A DNA stretch of 64,000 nucleotides. Source: Rana temporaria (Eukaryota; Chordata; Amphibia; Anura; Ranidae). Where the stretch lies: positions 184,053,759 to 184,117,758 of the forward strand of contig NC_053496.1 of NCBI RefSeq assembly GCF_905171775.1, written 5' to 3'. The position numbers were made by a program, and so were the translations under genes. Below, one piece after another: positions 20,923-32,241 of the stretch. Under the pieces are notes generated by a model, which saw nothing but the letters and a program-made list of their open reading frames with translations, made no database searches and was not told where the DNA came from. Numbering within the stretch: the first letter of the stretch is position 1; each line of letters opens with the position of its first letter.

Positions 20923-22047
20923 CAGTGAAACCTCGGATTGCAAGTAACGCGGTTAACGAGCATTTCGCAATACGAGCGCTGTATTTTGTTTAAATCCTGA
21001 TTCGGTTTGCGAGTGTTGTCTCGCAAAACGAGCAGGATTCAAGCCACAGCGATGTGCAGTACCGCGTTTGGCCTGAGGTGGGGGGGGGGGGCGCAGAGCA
21101 GAGCCGATCGGAAATGCTCAGAAATACTCTGGGCCAGATTCACATACATTTAGATAGGCGCAGCGTATCAGAGATACGATACGCTGCCGTATCTTACCTG
21201 GCTTTAAGTAGAATCCAGGAAGATTTTGTGCCGTAAGTTACGGCGGCATAGTGTATTTCTGGCGTCGGAATTCAAATCGGTGATTAGGGGGCGTGATTCA
21301 TTTAAATGAAGCGCGTCCCAGCGCCGATTGAACTGCGCATGCTCCGTTAAGAAATTTCCCGCCGTGCTTTGTGCGAAATGACGTCGCAACGACGTCATTT
21401 TTTTAACTTAGACGTGACTTACGTCCATCCCGATTCACGGATGACTTACGCAAAAAAAAAAAACGGCCATACTTTAACATGGCAAGTCTATCTATACGCC
21501 GAAAAATAGCAGCTTTAACTATACGCCGGAAAAATCCGACTAGAGACGACGTAAGAGAATGCGACGGCCGCGCGTACGTTCGTGGATCGTCGGAAAAAGC
21601 TAATTTGCATACCCGACGCGGAAAACGACGCGAACTCCACCCAGCGGACGCCGAAGTATTGCATCTACGATCCGAAGGCGTACAAAGCCGTACGCCTGTC
21701 GGATCGAACCCAGATGCCGTCGTATCTTGGTTTGAGGATTCAAACCAAAGATACGACGCGGGTAATTTGAAAGTACGCCGGCGTATCAGTAGATACGCCG
21801 GCGTACTCGCTATGAGGATCTGGCCCTCTGTTCCTGAGCCTTCCCAAGCTTTCCTGAGTTCAGCAGAGCTGTCTCCAAGGTTCTCTAGCGCCCCCACCTA
21901 TGGCCACATGCGGTATTGCATGCCATTGAAGTCAATGCGGAACAAATTATTTTCGTTTCGTTGGTGAAACTCGCTTTGATATGTGAGTGTCTTGGATTAC
22001 AAGCTTTCTCCTGGATTGGTTCATGCTCGTAATCCAAGGTTCCACTG
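20923..22047. mobile_element. Mariner-type MITE with nested Harbinger-like MITE
   Basis: Ends CAGTGAAACCTCGG and its inverse ending GGTTCCACTG are flanked by TA on both sides (20921-20922, 22048-22049), as expected for Tc1/mariner-class elements. The body contains CGGTTTGCGAGTGTTGTCTCGC and GTCAATGCGGAACAAATT, shared with copies at about 44812-45960 and 55101-55577. It starts only about 30 bp after the gene B terminal stop, so it replaces the usual 3' flank. Confidence 0.8.
21131..21826. mobile_element. Harbinger-like MITE, copy 2
   Basis: Ends GGGCCAGATTCACA and GGATCTGGCCC; flanking 3-bp duplication TCT (21128-21130, 21827-21829). It is nested inside the mariner-type element 20923-22047. 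The open frames here, on both strands, are artefacts of its palindromic TACG-rich interior. Confidence 0.8.
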
Positions 22048-22049
22048 TA

Positions 22050-22764
22050 GTGACGAAGTCCGGTAGATGTGGAAGTCATGCTACAAGGTTATTTGAAGAA
22101 AGCAATGTCCAAAACAAGGCAAGAAGAAGAGGAGGCCACACCAACAAAATGGAAATGGCAATGACCAAAGGGATGGCAATAAAGATGGATGTGAGACCTC
22201 AGCTGAGGAGGATACCTGTCGTCTTTTTATTTTTGTTTTGTTCCTCCTGGTCCCCAGTTTTGGTACACAAAGTTCTATAAGACTCCATCAATCCTGGCGA
22301 ATGGTCAACAGATGCTACAGCCAGAACAATATAGTATAGAATCCCATGGATAATGTTCTGGGCCTTCGATGATTCCGGGGCTAACAGGCCGTTTTGTGCC
22401 TTCCTATATAACCAAGTAGAACTTTAATAAAGATATTATCTGGAATTTCGAACTATTAGTTGGTCTTTCTTATTACATACAGTACTGTGACAACCATCCG
22501 GCACCCAGTCTGGGTGCTTCAAGATACAGCTTCCTCCAAACAGGAACCAGGAACAAGGTATTATAGCTGAATATTGCACCTAAGAACTAGACGACATTAG
22601 CTTAGGTGCAAACTGGAACTGATTATATTGTAATCTGACACAAAATATATACCTCACAAAATCAGGTAAGAGCTTTATCACATAGCTAAGGAACAGCCAA
22701 CATAAAAAATAAACAGTAAGCTGTTTAACAACTAGTCACCTAGACAAGCCTAGGTGACTCAGAT
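22050..22764 (+). other. Non-coding stretch, possible distal 3' flank of gene B
   Basis: No supported coding region. There is an AATAAA (about 22424) preceded by ACTTT, which could serve as a polyadenylation signal, but nothing ties it to gene B. Confidence 0.3.
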
Positions 22765-23725
22765 CACTGCCAGGGCCTCCACCCAGGACAAAGCCCCCAT
22801 TCAGGATAGAGCCTCCACCAAGGACAGAGCTCCCACCCAGGACAGTACCTGCACCTAGGACAGAGCACCCAACCAGGACAGGGCATCTACCCAGGACAGG
22901 AACCCCACCCAGGACAGAGCTACCAAGGACAGGGACCCCACCCGGGACAGAGCTACCACGAAGGACAGGGTCTCCACCAAGGACAGAGCTCCCACCCAGG
23001 ACAGTACCTGCACCCAGGACAGAGCACCCAACCAGGACAGGGCATCCACCCAGGACAGGAACCCCACCCAGGACAGAGCTACCAAGGACAGGGACCCCAC
23101 CCAGGACAGAGCTACCACCAAGGACAGGGCCTCCACCCAGAACAGAGTCCCCAGACAGAGCCCCTACTCAGGATATAGCTACCACCCAGGACAATGCCTT
23201 CACCAAGGACAAAGCCCCCACCCAGGACCAAGCCCCCATCCCGAACAGAACACCCATTCAGGACAGAGCTACCACTCAGGTTAGACTCCCACCCAGAATA
23301 GGGCCCCTACCCAGAACAAGGCCCTCCCCCAGGACAGTGCCTCCACCAAGGACAGACCCCCCACCCAGGACAGGGTCTCCATCCAGGACCAAGCCCCCAC
23401 CCCGGTCAGGACAGATCTACCACTCAGGTCAGGGCCCCTACCCAGGATAGGGCCCCTACCCAGGACATGGCCCTCACCCATGACAGTGCCTCCGCAGAGG
23501 ATAGAGCCCCCACACAGGACAGGGCCTCTGCCTAGGACAGAACCCTCAATAAGGACAGAGCTACCACACAGGACAGGGTCCCCACCCAGGACAGAACCCC
23601 CACCCAGGACAGAGCCTTCAAACAGGACAGTACCTGCACCCAGGACAGGGCATCCACCCAGAACAGGGCCCTCACCGAGGACAGAGCTACCACCCAGGAC
23701 AGGGCCTTCACCCAGGACAGGGCCA
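22765..23725. repeat. CCCAGGACAG minisatellite with 159-bp higher order
   Basis: Irregular units of about 20-21 bp built on CCACCCAGGACAGAGC. A longer block beginning GGACAGAGCTCCCACC at 22822 recurs at 22981, showing a higher-order period of about 159 bp. A few units reappear at 23825-23880. Open frames here are repeat artefacts. Confidence 0.85.
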
Positions 23726-23989
23726 CCACCCGAACAGAATATTTCTCTAAACCTGAAGGTTAAATAAGTGAACCAGAACCTTTTCTAAGTGGAGGAGTGG
23801 GATTGATAATAAAGTTGCCAGGGCTTCCACCCAGGACAGGACCTCCACCCAGGACAGGACCTCCACCCAGGACAGGATCTAAGTCCGTCGAAAATTCCGA
23901 CAGAAAAAGTCCGATGGGGCATACACACGGTCGGAATATCTGACGAAAAGCTCCCACCTGACTTTTTCTGTCGGCATTACACCACGATG

Positions 23990-24341
23990 CTTTGCGTTGC
24001 ACTTGGTGATGTAAGGCTTGGATGGAGCTGCTCGGCCATCGAAACGTATTCCAGGAAGCTCTCTATGTACTGTTGTTGTTGTTGTGCTAATCTGAAGGCC
24101 ACACGAAGTTCGGAGGTCTGTAGCTATTGACTCTACAGACAGTTGGTGACTTCTGCATACTGTGGGCTTCAGGATGCGCTGACCCCGCTTTATCATTTTA
24201 CGAGGCCTACCACTTTGTTGCCAGTTGCTTCCACTTTGTTATATAATACCACTAACGGGTTAGTAGCCAGGAAATTTCATGGATGGACACCTGAATCCAA
24301 TGATTTGGAGGGCTGTCCCAATACTTTTGGCAATATCGTGT
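23990..24341 (-). mobile_element. Tc1-like transposon fragment, transposase N-terminal part
   Basis: The minus-strand start at 24341 is TACACGATATTGCCAAAAGT, the known type of terminal sequence of vertebrate Tc1-like elements. Downstream, 24196 to about 23990 reads RGQRILKPTVCRSHQLSVES, IATDLRTSCGLQIS and SKPYITKCNAKH. These are hallmarks of the paired-like DNA-binding half of Tc1 transposase. The catalytic half is missing, cut by another MITE at about 23985. Dead copy. Confidence 0.8.
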
Positions 24342-24439
24342 ATCATCAAGGTATATGTGCATTTGATTTAATCCCCGGTATACATTATTTTTGTACAACT
24401 TGTATTGATGTATCAGACTTTAATAGACTTACTATTAAC

Positions 24440-24690
24440 TAGGGTTGTCCCGATACCACTTTTTTAGGACTGAGTACAAGTACCGATACTTTTTTTCAAG
24501 TAGTCGCCGATACCGATACTTTTTTTTAAATGTGTCCCCAAATGCAGCCATGTCCCCCACAAATGCAGCCATGTCCCCCCACAAATGCAGCCATGTCCCC
24601 CATATGCAGCCATGTCTCCCATATCCAGCCATGTCCCCCCCCCATGAAGCCATGTCCCCCATATGCAGCCATGTCTCCCCCCACATCCAG
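24440..24690. mobile_element. hAT-type MITE fragment (left end plus minisatellite)
   Basis: The first 90 bases (TAGGGTTGTCCCGATACCAC...) match the left end of the complete element at 49886, followed by seven to eight units of GCAGCCATGTCCCCC. The matching right end is absent. The sequence continues into GC-rich DNA (24690-24990) that ends in CCCGTGTGAAAGGGGCC, another repeat terminus. Confidence 0.7.
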
Positions 24691-25397
24691 CAGACCTGAA
24701 CGGGCGGTCCGTGCTCCTCTATGGAGCCGCGAATGTCAGCGGTGGCATCCGACCCGCCAAAGTGTGACGAAGGAAAAAACGACCATCCGTCTGGCGGATC
24801 GGATTGGGGGAACACAGATAGACGGGTCCGTGTTCTTCCGATCCCCCCGTAGGGGAGAGCGGAGAAAAGACAGGGCGGTCCCTGCACAGTGTGCGGAGAC
24901 CGCCCTGTCATCCGCCGGCTCACCGGGGATCAACGGAGCGATCCCCGCTGAGCAAGCGGAGGTTCACGGGGCGGATCACTACTGATCCGCCCCGTGTGAA
25001 AGGGGCCTTACCCTGCTCTGTGATCAGCCAAGTCCAAAAGATTCAGCGATCCCAGAGCGCACTGCAGGGGCACACGAGCAGCACAATCATGGGAGGAGGT
25101 CTGTAGAAGCCCTACCGGCATTAGAAGCCCGTGCTGTAGTCGTCTTTTGGCTAGAGCGCGGACAGAAAGCCGTTAAACCAAAAAATACAAATTTTCATCA
25201 CAAAACATAATTGTAACCATTTATTGTATGTATATTTTGTAAGAAAAGCAGGATTTCTTTTTACCATTTTGTTGTATGTCGAGACCTCTAAAGTCTGCCA
25301 TTCGTGTTTTTAGTCTGATCTCCCCTTTCTCTTCATCTACAAGCGATATCTATCTCCTCTCTCACCATGAGGTCTTCCATTGAAGGTCCTTCTGAAG

Positions 25398-25930
25398 ATC
25401 AGACTACACTGCTAGAGGGACCCAACCAGCAGTGACACCTCCTCCTTCTCTCTCCTAGAGGGACCCAACCGGCAGTGACACCCCCTCCTCCTCTCTCCTA
25501 GAGGGACCCAACCAGCAGTGACACCCCCTCCTTCTCTCTCCTAGAGGCACCCAACCAGCAATGACACCCCCTCCTTCTCTCTCCTAGAGGGACCCAACCA
25601 GCAGTGACCCCCCTCCTTCTCTCTCCTAGAGGGACCCAACCAGCAGTGACACCCCCTCCTTCTCTCTCCTAGAGGGACCCAACCAGCAGTGACACCCCCT
25701 CCTTCTCTCTCCTAGAGGGACCCAACCAGCAGTGACACCCCCTCCTTCTCTCTCCTAGAGGGAACCAACCAGCAGTGACACCCCCTCCTTCTCTCTCCTA
25801 GAGGGACCCAACCAGCAGTGACACCCCCTCCTTCTCTCTCCTAGAGGGACCCAACCAGCAGTGACACCCCCTCCTTCTCTCTCCTAGAGGGACCCGACCA
25901 GCAGTGACACCCCCTCCTTTTCTCTCCTAG
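25398..25930. repeat. 43-bp minisatellite
   Basis: About twelve near-identical 43-bp units beginning TAGAGGGACCCAACCAGCAG. It lies in the 3' flank of gene C; gene A has a single related unit (CTCAACCAGCAGCAACAAACC near 7090), so it expanded locally. Confidence 0.9.
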
Positions 25931-25959
25931 CAGAGGAAACCAGACAGAACTTTGAAGTC

Positions 25960-26208
25960 TTTAGTGATCTCTGATTTCCTTATAAAGAGTTTCTTCCATG
26001 ATAGAGATCAGAGGAGCGCTCAGCCACGTGTTTTCTGAGGTGTATATCAAGGTGAGCTTCTTCCCAGTGTGAGATCTCTGATGTACGGACAAATATGATC
26101 CATATAGAAGACATTTCCCACACTCAGGACACTAATACACCTTAAGGGTTCTGTGGGTTCGGTAAGATAACGCTTCTGTGAAAAACATTTCCTGCACTCA
26201 GGATAGGA
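25960..26208 (-). other. 3' flank of gene C with fossil finger
   Basis: After the gene C stop the minus strand continues in frame with ECRKCFSQKRYLTE, a decayed 15th finger whose first cysteine is tyrosine. About 26135-26060 then carries the out-of-frame fossil finger CPECGKCLLY...HQRSHTGKK also seen after genes A and D. Confidence 0.6.
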
Positions 26209-27566
26209 TTACAGCTTCTCCCCTTTGTGAGATCTTCGATGTTTGACAAGTGCTGATTTCCGTGGATAACATTTCCCGCACTCAGAACAAGAAAACAGCG
26301 TTTCCTGCGTGTGGCACAGCTGATGTTCAGTAAGATTTGCTTTACGCGTAAAAGATTTCCCGCACTCAGGGCAGGAATACGGCTTCTCCCCCGTGTGAGA
26401 TCTCTGATGTTTAACAAGTTCTGACTTCTGCGAGAAACATCTCCCGCACTCAGAGCAGGCATACGGCTTTTCACCCGTGTGCAATCTCTGATGTTTGGAA
26501 AGATTTGTCTTCTGTGAAAAAGATTTCCCGCACTCAGGGCAGTAAAACGGCTTCTCCCCCGTGTGAGCTCTTTGATGTGTAATGAGTTCAGAGTTCTGTG
26601 TAAAAGATTTCCCGCACTCATGGCAGACATACTGCTTCTCGCCCGTGTGCACTCTCTGGTGTCTGGAAAGAAGGGACTTCTGTGAAAAACATTTGCTGCA
26701 CTCAGGACAGGAAAATGGCTTCTCACCCGTGTGAGATCTCTGATGTATAACAAGATCTGATTTACGAGGAAAACATTTCCCGCAGTCAAGGCAGGGAAAT
26801 GGTTTCTCACCGGTGTGCAATCTCTGGTGTACAGAAAGATTGGACTTCTGTGAAAAAAGTTTCCCGCACTCAGGGCAGGAATATGGGCTCTCCCCTGTGT
26901 GAGACATTTCATGCATAACAAGGTCTGATTTCTGTGTATAACATTTCCCGCACTCAGGGCAGGAATATAATTTCTCGCCTGTGTGCAATCTCTGATGTCT
27001 GGAAAGCTTGTCCTTATCTGAAAAACATTTTTCACACTCGGAGCAGGAATAGGGCTTTTCCCCTGTGTGTGACCTGTAATGTATGTCCAGTTTGGATTTC
27101 CGTATAAAACATTTCCCGCACTCGGGGCAGGAAAATGGTTTGTTCCCCGTGTGTAATCCCTGATGTCTGGATAGATGGGCCTTCTGGGAAAAACACTTCC
27201 CACACTCAGAGCAGGAATACGGCTTCTCCCCTGTGTGAGTTCTCCGATGTCTGGCCAGTTCTGATTTATGAAGAAAACATTTCCCGCACTCGGAACAGGA
27301 ATGAAGCTTCTCACCCGTGTGAGACTTCTGATGTACAGAAAGACCTAATTCAGAGCTAAAACTTCCCCCATGTTCAAGACAGTAAAACATAATCTCCCCC
27401 TCAACTCCAGCACCTTCACCCACAGTACAAGATTCCTCAGAGTCTGAATGATTCCAGGAGCTCATTGTCTTTCCTCCAGTGCATTCTTCTTTGATGTCCT
27501 CATCTTCCACTTTACAACCTGGAGATAAAGTAAGATGATCCTTTGAGGGTTTCTCCATGGCGTGTC
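26209..27566 (-). CDS. Gene C finger exon (14 C2H2 fingers)
   Basis: From ATG 27558 the leader MEKPSKDHLTLSPGC is followed from residue 60 by fourteen 28-residue fingers with TGEKPY-type linkers. Finger 1 is degenerate (CLEHGG, second cysteine replaced by His). Contact residues (-1,3,6) for fingers 2-14 are HER, QHR, RKI, DKR, QDM, QNV, RDI, QLR, QET, QNK, QEK, RNE, RAK. The leader lacks the MDGGLHSVDRP segment of the other genes. A TAA replaces the tyrosine codon of the last linker (GEKL then stop), removing a former 15th finger. It is the longest array in the window. Confidence 0.9.
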
Positions 27567-29376
27567 CTGGAAAAATAGAAAAACATCGTCAATATATCTG
27601 AGAGGGTTATATCTCCCTGATCCAGATGGGATCTTGATGGAAATGAACTGAGTGAGGGGATGTTCTCTGTGGAGGTCCCAACCAGCTGGGACTCCTCCCC
27701 CCCATCAAAGAACCTTTGGTCCTCCTCCCAGATCACTTCTACATTTACACAGCCTTGTCAGAAGAGCAGGAACCAATGGGGGCTGGGAGGGGCGTGCTCT
27801 TTACACAACCACAAGCCTAGGCACTGGGTCATGTGACCTCTGATCAACAAAAGGGGCAAAGTTCAGACTTTCAGCCCCTTTACCATAGAACAAGTGACCA
27901 TAGGCCTAGGCTTCTTGGGATATGCAGCACTGGAGGAAGTCTTCTGGAAGAAGAGGGACCAACCTAAGGAAGACTCAATCTGTGTTATCAATTATCATAT
28001 CTGTTCTACTGTAACTAGGAGTGACACACAACCCAATACTGCCAGCTGAACCCCAGGACAGGTATCAGTACAGGGAGGGGACCATTATCAACCTATTATT
28101 GGTTGATATCACTCAGCTCCCGCCCTACTCTGGGCCAATCAGTGAGCAGTAACAGAGCAGAGATAAGGGAAGAATATATTATGGGTCACCTGTGCTGATC
28201 TCTGTAAAAGTGTCCTCCTCTATGAATGTCCTCGTCATTCCAGCCTCCTCCGTATATTGCTGATCATCCCTCACATACGTCTCTTCTACGTCACGCTCAG
28301 TTTTTATGATCATCAGATCTTCACCCTAAACCAACAGAATGGCAGAAAATAACATCTGTAACATAGAAGTATTTATGATGTGAGATCACATAGAAAATAT
28401 CATCTTGTAGAGTCCACACATCGTCTCCACATGTCAGAGTGTTCAATCACTTTATGTTCCCGACCCTCAACTCCACCTACCTGATGATGGTGGGGGATGG
28501 TGTGACCTTCCTGTGTGGAATCCCGAGAATACAGAGGACGGGGACATCTCTCTGGTGGGTTCCTGTAGCTGGATGACTCCTCCATGGTGTCCTGGTGCAG
28601 ATCTTTGTGTCCTTCTGGAAGCTCCTCCATCACCCCATCCTCATCATCCTCCTCTTTTATCTCTTCTTTAACAACAAGTTTAAAATCACTCAGGCTTCCA
28701 ATCTGAATATATAATAAAAATGACATCAATGGTAACAATGCAGATAATGTACAGATCCTAATGATACTATCAGTGATTGTTCCTCATCTACCTGATCGGA
28801 ATTTGCAATGTTGTGATCTTCTTGTGTGGTATACCAGGAATGCAAAGGCGTCATGCACATAATGTGTCCTTCAGAAAGCTTCTTTATCGCCCCATCCTCC
28901 TCCTTTATCTCTTCTTTAACCTCAACTTTAGGATCTCTCAGGTTTCCACTCTGAATATAGAATAAAAATGACATCAATGGTAACAATGCAGATAATGTAC
29001 AGATCCTAATGATACTATCAGTGATTGTTCCTCATCTACCTGATGATGGTGGGGGATGGTGTGACCTTCCTGTGTGGAATCCCGGGAATACAGAGGACGG
29101 GGACATCTCTCTGCTGGGTTCCCATTACTGGATCCATCTGTAGGAAACACACACACTGACTGAATACATTGTTTCTATGTGTTATCAGATGATGGGGGAT
29201 CTAGGTGGAGCCTCCGTACTGCTCTCTCCTTTACAATAAAGTCTCCTCTTACCCGGTGATGTGAGGGGCGGCTGATTCTCCATCATGACGTCCTTGTAGA
29301 GATCCTTGTGTCCTTCTAAATACTCCCACTCCTCCATGGAGAAATAGACAGTGACATCCTGACACCTTATAGGAAC
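26209..29376 (-). CDS. Gene C: KRAB zinc-finger protein, 14 fingers, upstream exons missing
   Basis: Minus-strand exons: KRAB 29376-29253, 29137-29040, 28950-28792, 28702-28481, 28325-28190, finger exon 27566-26209. All splice ends and phases agree, and the frame is open from the KRAB exon to the stop. Unlike A, D, E and F there is no sign of the two LLTGE exons: the intron breaks off at about 29411 into foreign DNA with an 18S rRNA fragment. The promoter/exon 1 module survives at 31196. Exon 1 may splice straight to the KRAB exon, with initiation at the Met of SMEEWEYLEG or elsewhere; the start is uncertain. Three copies of the CPRPLYS-type exon are present; 28950-28792 has drifted (HIMCMTPLHSWYTTQED). 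Acidic exons hold VKEE and IKEE, matching the SUMO-acceptor consensus. Probable nuclear repressor by family. Confidence 0.75.
29253..29376 (-). CDS. Gene C KRAB-A-like exon
   Basis: It encodes the same 41 residues as the gene A and D KRAB exons (VPIRCQDVTVYFSMEEW...LTSP). The acceptor is the TGTGTGTCAG type at 29377-29386. It is the first coding exon found for gene C. Confidence 0.85.
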
Positions 29377-29629
29377 CTGACACACACAATGATACAGTCA
29401 CCATCCAGACGTCTTCTATTGATGGTCGATATTGTCACTGCAGTGTAAGAGTTTTATAACAATTATGGTAAATTGAACAATAGTGATAGAAAAGTGATTG
29501 TAGTGCTGCACAAAGTAGAGGCAGAGCACATCAGCTGACCAATACAGCCCCCGGAACACACAGAAGGTAGATGATGAAACCATCCCACACCTACAGTACG
29601 ACCTCTGACTAATACTCCTTCTCCTGCGC

Positions 29630-29714
29630 CAGATCCCAAGACCCAACTACGAGCTTCTTAACTGCAGCAACTTTAATATATACGCCATCGGAGCTGGAAT
29701 TACCGCGGCTGCTG
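29630..29714 (-). pseudogene. 18S rRNA fragment (530-loop region)
   Basis: On the plus strand CCAACTACGAGCTTCTTAAC, TGCAGCAACTTTAATATA and GAGCTGGAATTACCGCGGCT follow in the order of the complement of nuclear 18S rRNA around the universally conserved CAGCAGCCGCGGTAATTCC. A few substitutions and a 2-base gain are present relative to the conserved sequence as I know it, so the piece is not functional. It is about 80 bp and lies in the gap where gene C lost two exons. No other rDNA is seen in the window. Confidence 0.85.
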
Positions 29715-29779
29715 AATTTTCAGAATTATTGGAGAAAATCATATTTGACTTGCTGCAGGAGAAAGAATTGATAAATGTA

Positions 29780-29811
29780 CAGTGAAACCTCGGATTGCGA
29801 GTAACGCGGTT
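29780..29811. mobile_element. Truncated mariner-type MITE end
   Basis: CAGTGAAACCTCGGATTGCG and GAGTAACGCGG, the left end of the 20923 family preceded by TA, break off into another repeat after about 32 bases. Confidence 0.65.
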
Positions 29812-31040
29812 TACCACTTAAGACCCGGACCAATAAACAGGTTAAGGACCTTGCCCCTTTTTGTGATTTGGCACTGCGTTGCTTTAACTGACAATTGCGC
29901 GGTCATGTGACGTGGCTCCCAGTTAAAATTGGCGTCTTTTTTTCCCTACAAATAGAGCTTTCTTTTGGTGGTATTTGATCACCTCTGCGGTTTTTATTTT
30001 TTGCGCTATTAACAAAAATAGACCGACAATTTAAAAAAAATATATATATTTTTTTACTTTTTGCTATAATAAATATCCCCCAAAAATATATAAAAAAACT
30101 TTTTTTTTCTCAGTTTAGGCCGATACGTATTCTACATATTTTTGGTCAAAAAAATCGCAATAAGCGTTTATCGATTGGTTTGCGCAAAATTTATAGCGTT
30201 TACAAAATATGGGATAGTTTTATGGCATTTTTATTAATATTTTTTTTTTTTACTAGTAATGGCGGCGATCAGCGTTTTTTTTTTGTGACTGCGACATTAT
30301 GGCGGACACATCGGACACTTTTGACACATTTTTGGGACCATTGTCATTTTCACAGCGAAAAGTGCTATAAAAATGCATTGTTTACTGTGAAAATGACAAT
30401 TGCAGTTTAGGAGTTAACCACTAGGGGGCGCTGTAGGGGTTAAGTGTGACCTCATATGTGTTTTTAACTGTAGGGGGCGGGGCTGGACGTGTGACGTCAG
30501 TGATCGTCGTTCCCTATATCAGGGAACAGACGATCACTGACATTGCCACAGTGAAGAACGGGGAAGGTGTGTTTACAATCACCTCTCCCCGTTTTTCAGC
30601 TCCTGTGACCGATAGCGGGACACCGGCGGCGATCAGGTCCGCGGGTCCGGTCACCGATCTTCGGACTGGGTCGCGAGCGCGCCTGATGTCCCCTGATGTC
30701 TGCAGTATGGTTCCCGGCGTGAAGCCGTAAGGCTACACTCCTGCCGCTGGGGGTAAGGGAACCCGGCAGTGTAGCCTTTCGGCTTCACACCGGGAACCCT
30801 ACTGCACATGTGTGAGGCCCTGCTCCTCTCTCCTATTAGCCCGGCGGCCATGGGGAAAAGGAGGAGGGAGCCCCGCGGTGACGTCACTGTCGCGGCCGGA
30901 CTCCCAGAAGTGGGAAAGGATACCTGTCAAAGACAGGTATCCTGTCCCACCTACCCGCCGAAAGGTGCCAATTGTGGCACCGGAGGGGGGGGGAATCCAA
31001 TGAGTGGAATTTCCACTTAAGGGTGGAGCTTTGCTTTAAC
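29812..31040. mobile_element. Dispersed repeat (CCACTT...CCCCGGACC family) with hairpins
   Basis: CCACTTAAGACCCGGACC, TTTGGCACTGCGTTGCTTTA and TAGGGGGCGCTGTAGGGGTTAA recur in variant form at about 41470-41960 and 52510-52960. A hairpin at about 30700-30810 pairs GGTTCCCGGCGTGAAGCCG with CGGCTTCACACCGGGAACC. The stretch ends in CCACTTAAGGGTGGAGCTTT, seen also near 2930. Class undetermined; no coding domain. Confidence 0.55.
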
Positions 31041-31195
31041 CCTGATGGGGTTAATCTAGGTCTCCACACTATATATGTGAGTATTATCATCTGCTAGAGA
31101 TAAAAAGACATCACAGTGACTATGGAGGAAGAGGGTAGATATGATGGGGGTTACTGGATGTAAATAGAAAATAAGATCTTATTACCTTCTCTTCT

Positions 31196-31400
31196 GCCAG
31201 ATCCAGCAATGTCTCCTCTCTACTTCCTCCCGACTGACCTCTCACCCGGAACTTCCTGTCTGTACCTGACATCACTTCCTGTCTTCCATAGAGACTTCCT
31301 ATCTGGGTAGACATGGGATCACCACCCAGTGGAGATCAGAGGAACTGCAGCCCCAAGAAACATCTCGTAGTGTAAACACGGCCTTGTTCTTGTTGCCAAG
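31196..31400 (-). promoter_or_regulatory. Gene C promoter and non-coding exon 1
   Basis: On the minus strand the module runs from CAAGGCCGTGTTTACACTACG through CAGTTCCTCTGATCTCC, CAGATAGGAAGT, ACAGGAAGTGATGTCAGG and ACAGGAAGTTCCGGGTGAGA to exon 1, ending at 31196 before GTAATAAG. Intron 1 just beyond shares ACTATATATGTG and ATCATCTGCT motifs with E and F. Confidence 0.65.
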
Positions 31401-31409
31401 TATCTTGGA

Positions 31410-31805
31410 TGTAGGGTTGCCACCTCATCCCTTTAAACCCGAACACATATGAAGGCTGTATTTGATGTGTGCGGGTGAGGCTGTATTTGATGTGTGCGGG
31501 TGAGGCTGTATTTGATGGACGCAGGTGAGGCTGTATTTGATGGGCGTGGATGAGGCTGCATTTGATGGGCGCGGGTGAGGCTGTATTTGATGGGCGTGGG
31601 TGAGGCTGTATTTGATGGGCACAGGTAGGACTGTATTTGATGGGCGATGGTGAGATGGAATTTGATGGGCGCCGCTGAGACTGTATTTGATGGGCACAGG
31701 TGAGACTGTATATGATGGGTGCTGGTGAGATGGCATTTGATGGGCGTGGGTGAGGCTGCAATTGATAGGCGTGGGTGAGGCTGTATTTGATGGGCATAGG
31801 TGAAA
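31410..31805. repeat. 25-bp minisatellite behind a hAT end
   Basis: A hAT-type end (TAGGGTTGCCACCTCATCCC, as at 47455) is followed by about 14 units of GGCTGTATTTGATGGGCGTG plus GGTGA. The unit is the reverse complement of the 56-57.8 kb minisatellite unit. Frames 31336-31893 and neighbours are repeat artefacts. Confidence 0.8.
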
Positions 31806-32139
31806 CCAGGGTTTGACAAATTTGCTTGGAATCTAGGAGCCAGCTAAAAAAGTTAGGAGCCAGAAAACGCGCCCCGTCCCGCCGAGCTCGCACGCAGAAG
31901 CGAACGCATACGTGAGTAGCGCCGGCATATGTAAATGATGTTCAAACCACACATGTGAGGTATCACCGCGATTGTTAGAGCGAGAGCAATAATTCTAGAC
32001 CTAGACCTCCTCTGTAACTCAAAACATGCAACCTGTAGAATTTTTTAAACGTCGCCTATGGACTTGCAGATGCAATTTTGAAGCGTGACATGTTGGGTAT
32101 CAATTTACTCGGCGTAACATTATCTTTCACAATATAAAA

Positions 32140-32241
32140 AAAAATTGGGATGTAAATGGGCAGGGCAAAGGAGGTGGAGCCAGGGGGGGGCGGCAAAATT
32201 AGGTTTCGCCTAGGGTGTCAAAAATCCTTGCACCAGCCCTG
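32140..32241. mobile_element. Terminal fragment of a hAT element (as at 55906)
   Basis: GGAGCCAGGGGGGGGCGGCA, AAATTAGGTTTCGCCTAGGG and CTTGCACCAGCCCTG are the reverse complement of the left end of the element at 55906-58984. Its other end is not found intact, although the 25-bp minisatellite just before it is the one that element carries. Confidence 0.65.

Noticed and set aside
21403..21967. 162- and 164-codon frames on opposite strands
   Set aside because: They arise from the palindromic interior of a nested MITE and cross element boundaries.
25398..25930. Regular 43-bp repeats considered as a CRISPR array
   Set aside because: There are no spacers, the units are contiguous, and the DNA is eukaryotic.
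26142..27314. 390-codon frame overlapping the gene C finger exon in another frame
   Set aside because: A shadow of the 84-bp finger periodicity (RSRIPALSVGNVF pattern); the C2H2 frame is the real one. The same applies to shadow frames in A, D and E.
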